From the NCBI GenBank assembly GCA_016789785.1, contig JAEUQE010000170.1, positions 1 to 20,658 of the forward strand: a DNA stretch of 20,658 nt, read 5' to 3'. Source of the stretch: Bryobacterales bacterium. Lineage in GTDB: Bacteria > Acidobacteriota > Terriglobia > Bryobacterales > Bryobacteraceae. Made by a program: the position numbers and the translations under genes. Positions 15,854 through 20,658 of this stretch are shown piece after piece. Positions within the stretch are counted from its first letter, which is position 1. Every line of letters begins with the position of its first letter. The notes beneath the pieces are model-generated. The model was not told the origin of the DNA and made no database searches. It saw only the letters and a list, made by a program, of their open reading frames with translations.

Positions 15854-16909
15854 ATGCGAACTCGCTTCTTGATTACTGTCGTTGTGGCGTGCGTGGCCGC
15901 GGTGTGCGCGCTCACGGCACAGAACCAGACTCCAGCCCCGGCCAAGCCGGCTGGCGAAGCTCCACCCGCCGGCACCGCGAAGGTGTCGGTGACGGTGAAC
16001 GAAGTGATCGTGCCGGTCACGGTGACCGATGACAAGAATCGCTTCGTGACCAACCTCGAAGAGAAAGACTTCGAGATCTACGACGAAGGCAAGAAGCAGC
16101 AGATCAGCTACTTCACGCGTGAGCGGAATCAGCCCGTGGTGGTGGGCTTCCTTCTCGACCTGAGCAATACGAGCCGCCTGCATTGGAAGACCTATCAGGA
16201 AGCGGCGCAGGAACTCGTACTGGCGTTGCTGCCCGGCGAGAAGAAGTATTCGGGCTACCTGATCGGCTACTCGACCGATGCCGAACTCATGATCAACACC
16301 ACCACCGATCCGACCAAGATCACGGAGAGGATTCAGAAGCTGAAACCCAGCGGTGGTGCGGCGCTGTTCGATTCCATCTACATGGCGTGCACGAAACGGA
16401 GCCTGGTGCGCGGCGAGCCGATTGAGCCGCGGCGGGTGCTGATCGTGATCGGCGATGGCCACGACAATGCGAGCAAGAAGGCGCTGGATGAAGTGCTGGA
16501 ACTTGCGCAGCGGAACCTGGTGACGATCTATGGGATCAGCACTGTCGCGTTTGGCTTCAACTCGGAAGGCGAGAAGATCCTGGAGCGCATGGCGGAGGAA
16601 ACGGGCGGACGTGTGCTCTATCCGCTGCAAGGCCTCTATAAGGATGTGAGCGGCTATCTCTCGACACCCTCGGATGAAGGCAACTACGCTCTGAAGGTCG
16701 GTACGGGCGGTTATGCCTCGGAGATCGCGAGCGGGATTTTCCGATCCGTGGCGGCCGCTTCGGGCGAGATCACCACGCAATACATCCTGCGCTACATCCC
16801 GAGCGTGGACGATGCGGGCAAGGTGTTCCGCAACATTGAAGTGAGAGTGCCTTCGCTGGTAGGCGTGAAGATTCGAGCACGAAAAGGCTATTATCCTGCC
16901 GCTCCCTAA
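15854..16909 (+). CDS. Exported VWA-domain protein (Acidobacterial VWFA-related, TIGR03436-like)
   Basis: This is a 351-residue protein. A signal peptide covers residues 1-22 (FLITVVVACVAAVCALTA), followed by a Pro/Ala-rich linker (about 25-42). A beta-rich lead-in (VSVTVNEVIVPVTVTDDKNR and LEEKDFEIYDEGKKQQISYF, 44-87) is the hallmark of the acidobacterial VWFA-related family. The VWA fold covers about 95-265. The metal site reads DLSNTS (102-107), a D-x-S-x-T version of the usual D-x-S-x-S, with Asp201 in VIGDGHDN as a further ligand. The C-terminus ends with RNIEVRVPSLVGVKIRARKGYYP, again typical. Function in the envelope is unknown; VWA domains bind partners through the metal site. The ATG at 15854 is preceded very closely by GGGGAG. 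The frame is open upstream back into queE, but the signal peptide fixes this start. The S24 gene follows after 32 nt. Confidence 0.88.
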   Translation: MRTRFLITVVVACVAAVCALTAQNQTPAPAKPAGEAPPAGTAKVSVTVNEVIVPVTVTDDKNRFVTNLEEKDFEIYDEGKKQQISYFTRERNQPVVVGFLLDLSNTSRLHWKTYQEAAQELVLALLPGEKKYSGYLIGYSTDAELMINTTTDPTKITERIQKLKPSGGAALFDSIYMACTKRSLVRGEPIEPRRVLIVIGDGHDNASKKALDEVLELAQRNLVTIYGISTVAFGFNSEGEKILERMAEETGGRVLYPLQGLYKDVSGYLSTPSDEGNYALKVGTGGYASEIASGIFRSVAAASGEITTQYILRYIPSVDDAGKVFRNIEVRVPSLVGVKIRARKGYYPAAP

Positions 16910-16924
16910 GAGATCCTGGTAAGC

Positions 16925-16936
16925 TACCGATCGGTA
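16925..16936. repeat. Perfect 12-bp palindrome immediately upstream of the S24 protease gene
   Basis: TACCGATCGGTA is fully self-complementary and ends five bases before the ATG at 16942. It lies in the 32-nt gap between the VWA and S24 genes, where a Shine-Dalgarno would be expected and none is seen. An operator or translational control site is possible; chance cannot be excluded. Confidence 0.45.
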
Positions 16937-16941
16937 CTGAT

Positions 16942-17745
16942 ATGGGCATAGTGGCCGAGACCCGGCGCGCGGAATTCTCCCTTCTGGAGTTCTGCCTGCC
17001 TGGGGAGGCGCCGCAAGCCGCTGGTGTAATTGTGCATGATCCGGAATCACGCGAATGGCGCGTGAAGATGCGCCGGGACTGGGAGCGAGTGGCTGGCGAA
17101 GAGGCCGAAGTGCTGGAGGCGCTGGCCGAGGACTTCGGCGAGAAACTCCGGGAGCATGGCGCCGGTGAATGGCTGCGTCAGTGCGAAGACTCGCTTGGCA
17201 ATGTGTTGCGCGTTACCGATCGGGAGCCGGTGCTGGTGGAAGATCTCGATCGCGCGGTGGAGCGTTTGTTCAAGCGGCACGTGCGCACTACGGTGATACC
17301 CTTCGTGACCCATCTGCCGAAGTTCTCGGCGCGGGTGGCGGCCGGGCGATTTCTGGAAGACAACGAAGTGGACGCCGAGGAATGGGTGGAGACGCCGCCG
17401 GAGCTGCGTCTGGATCCCGATATGTTCGTTGTCGAGATCACCGGCCACTCCATGGAGCCACGCATTCCCGACGGCAGCCTTGCTGTGTTTCGCGCCGGTG
17501 TGAAAGGCTCGCGGCAAGGTAAGCTGCTGCTGATTGAGCGGCGTGACATTTCGGAGTCAGGCGGGCGGTACACCGTGAAGCGCTATCGCAGCTTGAAGGA
17601 AGTGTCCAGAGAAGAGGAGTGGCGGCATCGTAAGATCCGGCTGGAAGCGCTGAATCCGGACTACGAATCATGGGATCTGGAGGAGGATCCGGCGTTGTTC
17701 CGCGTGATCGGCGAATTTGTGCGCGTGTTGCCGGCCGCGGAATGA
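16942..17745 (+). CDS. S24 (LexA/UmuD-type) serine peptidase domain protein with non-HTH N-terminal domain
   Basis: This is a 267-residue cytoplasmic protein. The C-terminal half is an S24 peptidase domain. FSARVAAGRF (128-137) matches the LexA cleavage region, with Ala134-Gly135 as the candidate scissile bond. GHSMEPRIPDGSLAVF (168-183) carries the nucleophile Ser170, and YTVKRYRS (210-217) carries Lys213 as the general base. Residues 1-115 are not the expected DNA-binding helix-turn-helix; they read FSLLEFCLPGEAPQAAGVIVHDP, then helical and acidic sequence. That start faintly resembles DUF3037-type proteins, a low-confidence impression. If self-cleavage occurs, it would release the N-terminal module rather than inactivate a repressor. 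The ATG at 16942 has no Shine-Dalgarno and sits just after a 12-bp palindrome. It follows the VWA gene and is convergent with the histidine kinase gene, with only four bases between stops. Confidence 0.82.
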   Translation: MGIVAETRRAEFSLLEFCLPGEAPQAAGVIVHDPESREWRVKMRRDWERVAGEEAEVLEALAEDFGEKLREHGAGEWLRQCEDSLGNVLRVTDREPVLVEDLDRAVERLFKRHVRTTVIPFVTHLPKFSARVAAGRFLEDNEVDAEEWVETPPELRLDPDMFVVEITGHSMEPRIPDGSLAVFRAGVKGSRQGKLLLIERRDISESGGRYTVKRYRSLKEVSREEEWRHRKIRLEALNPDYESWDLEEDPALFRVIGEFVRVLPAAE

Positions 17746-17749
17746 AGGG

Positions 17750-19087
17750 CTACAGCGGCAGCATCAGGCGTGCTTCGCAGCCGCGTTTGTCCTGACGGTT
17801 GGTCAGCGTCAAAGAACCGCCGTGGGCTTCGGCGATCTGCCTGGACAGCACCAGCCCAATGCCTGAGCCTCCCGGCTTGGTGGTGAAAAACGGCACGAAG
17901 AGATTCGCGGTGTTCGAAAGGCCGGGACCTTCGTCGCGCACCCCTACCAACACCATGCCCGCGACTTTCTCCCAATGCACCTCCACCGAGCCGGCGGTTT
18001 CCTTCACGGCGTCCACTGCGTTGCGAATCAGGTTGATCAGCAGTTGCTCGATCTGATCACTATCGCCTTGGATGGATGCTTCCGGTCCTTCGATGACGTG
18101 CACTTTGAGCCGTGTTTCGAGACCGGCCACGCGGCTCACCAGCGAGCCCATGTCAATGGGCGCAAGCTGCGGGCGGGGCAATTTCGCAAGCCGTGCATAG
18201 GCTCCCATGAAGCGGCTGAGCGCTTCCGATCGCGAAGCAATGATGGCGAGACCGTGCTTCATGTCGTCCTGCCAGTCATCGGGGAGATTGGGGCGCGAGA
18301 CCATACTCTCAAGACTGCCGGCGATGGACTTGATGGGGGTGAGCGAGTTGTTCAATTCATGGCCAAGCACGCGCACGATGCGTTGCCAGGCCTGCAGCTC
18401 TTCTTCGCGCAGGGGACGGGTGAGGTCGGAGACCACCAGCAACTGGTGTGGCAGACCACCTTCCCGGAAGCTCGCACGCGAGATGCCCCAACGGCCCGTG
18501 CCCCCTGGGAAGGAGCGTTGCGTGGCTTGCGTGGTCTCGCCTTCCAGACAGTCCGCGAGGCCGAGCGATCCGGCTTTGAGCCCGAGCAGGCGTTCGGCAG
18601 GTTGCGCCAGCAGACGTTCGCCCGCGCGATTGACGAGACGCAAACGCTGTTCTTCATCGAAGGCGAAGACCGCGACATTGATCTCCTCCATCACCTTGCG
18701 CAGGAGCGTAGTGGCTTCGAGAGCGCCGAGGCGCTGCGCCCGCAGAGTCGCGCCCATGGCATTCACTTGCTGCATCACCTCGGAGAGTGCATCGTCGCCC
18801 ATTGCGCCGCGGGCGCGAATCGAGTAGTCACCCTCGCGCATGGCTTCGAGCAAGTTGGAGAGTGTCCGCAATGGCGAGGCAACACGCTCGCGAACGCCAT
18901 AGCTGAAGCCCCACCAGAAGCCGATGATGATGACGGAGAGCGTCCATCTCACTTTCTGGGAATAGTCGTCGTACCAGAGGATGGCCATTGCGGTGATAAC
19001 CGCGGGGAGCCCGGCGGCGAGCGCCGCCAGCAGGACACGATACTCGTGCTGTTCGAGGCGGCGTTGGATGGGCTCGAGGAGTTTCAC
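17750..19087 (-). CDS. Sensor histidine kinase, NtrY/NtrB-like
   Basis: This is a 445-residue inner-membrane kinase. Two transmembrane segments (about 18-38 and 47-65) are joined by only a short external loop, so it probably senses within the membrane or cytoplasm. A HAMP-like linker (about 66-120) and a PAS domain (about 128-225, VMEEINVAVFAFDEEQRLRLVNRAGERLL) follow. The H-box is LGHELNNSLTPIKSIAGS (241-258) with phospho-acceptor His243. The N-box is LLINLIRNAVDAV (349-361), G1 is VRDEGPGL (383-390), and the F/G2 boxes are LFVPFFTTKPGGSGIGLVLS (396-415). The start is GTG at 19087, seven bases after the response-regulator stop, since an earlier start would lie inside that gene; a start within the overlap is the alternative. 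It is the second gene of the operon and the evident partner of the NtrC-type regulator. Confidence 0.92.
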   Translation of the reverse strand: MKLLEPIQRRLEQHEYRVLLAALAAGLPAVITAMAILWYDDYSQKVRWTLSVIIIGFWWGFSYGVRERVASPLRTLSNLLEAMREGDYSIRARGAMGDDALSEVMQQVNAMGATLRAQRLGALEATTLLRKVMEEINVAVFAFDEEQRLRLVNRAGERLLAQPAERLLGLKAGSLGLADCLEGETTQATQRSFPGGTGRWGISRASFREGGLPHQLLVVSDLTRPLREEELQAWQRIVRVLGHELNNSLTPIKSIAGSLESMVSRPNLPDDWQDDMKHGLAIIASRSEALSRFMGAYARLAKLPRPQLAPIDMGSLVSRVAGLETRLKVHVIEGPEASIQGDSDQIEQLLINLIRNAVDAVKETAGSVEVHWEKVAGMVLVGVRDEGPGLSNTANLFVPFFTTKPGGSGIGLVLSRQIAEAHGGSLTLTNRQDKRGCEARLMLPL

Positions 19088-19094
19088 CGTGGTG

Positions 19095-20465
19095 TCACAG
19101 GCCGTATCGTTGCAGACGGCGGTAGAGGGCGCTACGGCTGAGGCCAAGCGCTTTGGCCGCATGGCTGACATTGCCGGAGTATCGTGCCAGAGCTTTCTTG
19201 ATGAGGAACGCTTCCACATCTTCAAGGCTCATGTCTTCGAGACGGGGTGCGCCTTCATGAACCGAGCGCAGCGCGAGGTCGGTGGAGCGGATCATTAGAT
19301 CGCCCGCCATCAGGACCGCGCGTTCGACCACATGATTGAGTTCGCGAACGTTGCCTTGCCATGGATTGGAGAGCAGGGCTTGCATGGCGCCCGGGTCGAA
19401 GCCCTGGAGCTGTTTGCGATAGCGCTGGGCGTGCTGGCGGAGGAAGTGCGTGGCCAGCAGCGGAATGTCCTCGCGGCGTTCACGGAGAGCGGGCAGGTGA
19501 ATCTCAATCGTGTTCAGACGGAAGAGAAGATCCTCACGAAAGCGGCCGCTGGATACTTCCTCATGGAGCTTGGCGTTGGTGGCGGAGATGACGCGGGCGT
19601 CCACTTTGCGCGTCCGCGAAGATCCGACGCGCTCCATCTCGCCGGTCTCAAGCACGCGCAGCAGCTTGGCCTGGAGATTCATCGGCACGTTGGCGATTTC
19701 ATCCAGGAACAGCGTGCCCTGATCGGCGAGTTCAAAGCGGCCGACGCGGTCCATCTTGGCGTCGGTGAATGCGCCTTTCACGTGGCCGAACAGCTCGCTT
19801 TCAAAGACGCCTTCCGCAAGTCCGCCGGCGTTCACGGTGACCATGGGCCGGTGGGCGCGCAACGACACAGCGTGGAGAGTGCGTGCGACCACTTCCTTGC
19901 CGGTGCCGGGCTCGCCGGTGACCAGGATGTTGGCATCGGATGGGCCGACGCGGGAAATGATCTGCAGCACGGGTTGCATGGCGGCTGACTCGGCGATCAG
20001 CGCGGGCATGCCGTCGGTGCGAAGCAGGCGATTCTCGGCCTCGAGTTGCTGGCTGCGGCGCAACGCTTCGCGCAATTCGATCTGCGTGCGGACGATGGTG
20101 TTCAGCCGGGCGTTGTCCCACGGCTTTTGGATGAAGTCGCGAGCGCCACGGCGCATGGCTTCCACGGCGAGTTCGACGCTTCCCCATGCGGTCATGACAA
20201 CGATGGGCAGGGCGCTGTCGATTTGTTGGATGCGCGTGAGCAGGTCGAGGCCCTCTTGGCCTGAGGTGGTGTCGCGGGTGTAGTTCAGATCCATGACAAC
20301 CAGATCGAGGTCCTGCGACTCGATGGCGGTGAGGATGCCGGCTGGGGAAGTTGCGGATTCGATCAGATAGCCTTCGCTCTTCAGGAGGAGACGAAGGGCC
20401 TCCAGGACATCGAGTTGGTCGTCAGCAATGAGGATCCGGGGTTTGGGGTTGGACGCGTTTCTCAC
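19095..20465 (-). CDS. Sigma-54-dependent NtrC-family response regulator
   Basis: This is a 456-residue regulator. The receiver domain (about 10-125) has Asp15/Asp16, phospho-acceptor Asp59 (VVMDLNY), Thr92 and Lys114. The AAA+ domain (about 155-390) has the Walker A GEPGTGKE (184-191), Walker B GTLFLDE (250-256), FRLNTIEIHLPALRERREDI (315-334) and NPWQGNVRELNHVVERA (367-383). The sigma-54 contact loop reads GAFTDA (231-236) instead of GAFTGA. A Fis-type helix-turn-helix closes the protein (NVSHAAKALGLSRSALYRRL, 432-451). By family it activates RNA polymerase with sigma-54 at enhancer sites, under control of the kinase encoded seven bases downstream. The start is GTG at 20465: an in-frame TAA lies directly before it, so no earlier start is possible. 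No Shine-Dalgarno; TACCAT ends seven bases upstream. Target promoters are not evident in this window. Confidence 0.95.
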   Translation of the reverse strand: MRNASNPKPRILIADDQLDVLEALRLLLKSEGYLIESATSPAGILTAIESQDLDLVVMDLNYTRDTTSGQEGLDLLTRIQQIDSALPIVVMTAWGSVELAVEAMRRGARDFIQKPWDNARLNTIVRTQIELREALRRSQQLEAENRLLRTDGMPALIAESAAMQPVLQIISRVGPSDANILVTGEPGTGKEVVARTLHAVSLRAHRPMVTVNAGGLAEGVFESELFGHVKGAFTDAKMDRVGRFELADQGTLFLDEIANVPMNLQAKLLRVLETGEMERVGSSRTRKVDARVISATNAKLHEEVSSGRFREDLLFRLNTIEIHLPALRERREDIPLLATHFLRQHAQRYRKQLQGFDPGAMQALLSNPWQGNVRELNHVVERAVLMAGDLMIRSTDLALRSVHEGAPRLEDMSLEDVEAFLIKKALARYSGNVSHAAKALGLSRSALYRRLQRYGL

Positions 20466-20519
20466 TTAGTACATGGTAATGTGCGGCGGGGTGCGCTTGG
20501 AACAGGTTCCGTGCAGAGA
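20466..20519. promoter_or_regulatory. Promoter/operator region of the two-component operon
   Basis: On the minus strand TACCAT (20478-20473) ends seven bases before the GTG at 20465, giving a leaderless arrangement. A perfect inverted repeat GGAAC-AG-GTTCC (20499-20510) lies about 34 nt upstream of the GTG, a good place for a regulator. It does not fit the LexA box spacing (GAAC-N4-GTTC). The element calls are inference. Confidence 0.4.
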
Positions 20520-20658
20520 ATGAGGATTCTTCCCAATGGCAGGCTGGTGCGTATGCATGATGTGCGCTCAGTGGGAGGTCTGATAGAGTCGAAACTGGAG
20601 TGCGTGATTCATTATGAGGGCAGATTCCGCGTTATTCCACATGGACTCGTACTTGCGC
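20520..20658 (+). CDS. Possible partial hypothetical ORF at the right edge
   Basis: From the ATG at 20520 the frame is open for 46 codons to the end of the window (MRILPNGRLVRMHDVRSVGG and onwards). I do not recognise the product. Codon use is less GC-biased than in the neighbours, and no strong Shine-Dalgarno is present, so this may be non-coding or may be an ordinary small gene that continues beyond the window. Confidence 0.25.
   Translation, partial: MRILPNGRLVRMHDVRSVGGLIESKLECVIHYEGRFRVIPHGLVLA

Noticed and set aside
15542..17050. A 502-codon open frame on the minus strand.
   Set aside because: It lies antisense to queE, the VWA gene and the start of the S24 gene, all of which have clear motifs. 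Its composition (rich in His, Arg, Leu, Ala) is the usual mirror of a GC-rich coding strand.
17975..19141. A 388-codon plus-strand open frame opposite the histidine kinase.
   Set aside because: The minus-strand kinase has all boxes of the family; the antisense product has none and shows the typical mirror composition.
20466..20474. A two-codon minicistron ATG-TAC-TAA directly before the regulator's GTG.
   Set aside because: It is too short to separate from chance and no Shine-Dalgarno precedes it; it also overlaps the -10-like element.
1..20658. CRISPR arrays, tRNA or rRNA genes, insertion sequences, phage genes.
   Set aside because: I found no regularly spaced repeats, cloverleaf sequence, transposase or integrase motif, and no terminal inverted repeats flanking any gene.

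Overview
This 20.7-kb, GC-rich window is gene-dense chromosomal DNA, almost certainly from an Acidobacteriota species of the Solibacter/Bryobacter type. Four things point there. An Oar-like TonB receptor carries an N-terminal carboxypeptidase-regulatory-like domain. A VWA protein has the 'Acidobacterial VWFA-related' architecture (TIGR03436-like). A very large secreted protein carries the 'Solibacter' domain (TIGR03437-like). A CRTAC1-type FG-GAP/ASPIC protein is also present. I see no phage, IS element, CRISPR array, tRNA or rRNA.

Layout. (1) 1-3214, minus: an FG-GAP/ASPIC protein followed 32 nt later by a TonB-dependent receptor that runs off the left edge. (2) 3289-5211, plus, divergent: a heparinase II/III-family enzyme. 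(3) 5212-5489: a convergent intergenic region unusually rich in hairpins. (4) 5490-7770, minus: a two-gene operon of exported haem proteins, a Planctomycete-type cytochrome c domain fused to ankyrin repeats and a CXXCH protein fused to an alpha/alpha-toroid. (5) 7941-8522, minus: a Uma2-family nuclease-like protein. (6) 8620-10630, plus: a ROK sugar kinase tightly followed by tgt, which starts at TTG. (7) 10646-13102, minus: a giant secreted TIGR03437-type protein. (8) 13182-15759, plus: MFS transporter, queC and queE with overlapping stop/start codons. (9) 15854-17745, plus: VWA-domain protein and an S24/LexA-like protease with a non-HTH N-terminus. (10) 17750-20465, minus: an NtrC-type sigma-54 response regulator followed by its NtrY-like histidine kinase. 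(11) 20520-20658: a possible partial ORF at the right edge.

How the genes fit together. tgt, queC and queE belong to queuosine tRNA modification; queD, queF and queA are not in the window. The MFS gene overlaps queC by 4 nt, so it is co-translated with preQ0 synthesis and is a candidate transporter linked to that pathway. The receptor, the ASPIC protein and the heparinase-like lyase suggest polymer or glycan scavenging. The cytochrome-ankyrin and CXXCH-toroid pair looks like a small periplasmic redox or protein-interaction module of unknown role.

A recurring feature is that several first genes of transcription units have a -10-like hexamer only 6-17 nt before the start codon and no Shine-Dalgarno. 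Internal operon genes such as queC, the toroid gene and the receptor do have one. This suggests leaderless or near-leaderless transcription. The most unusual items are the S24 protease fusion, the haem operon and the MFS-queC-queE operon.
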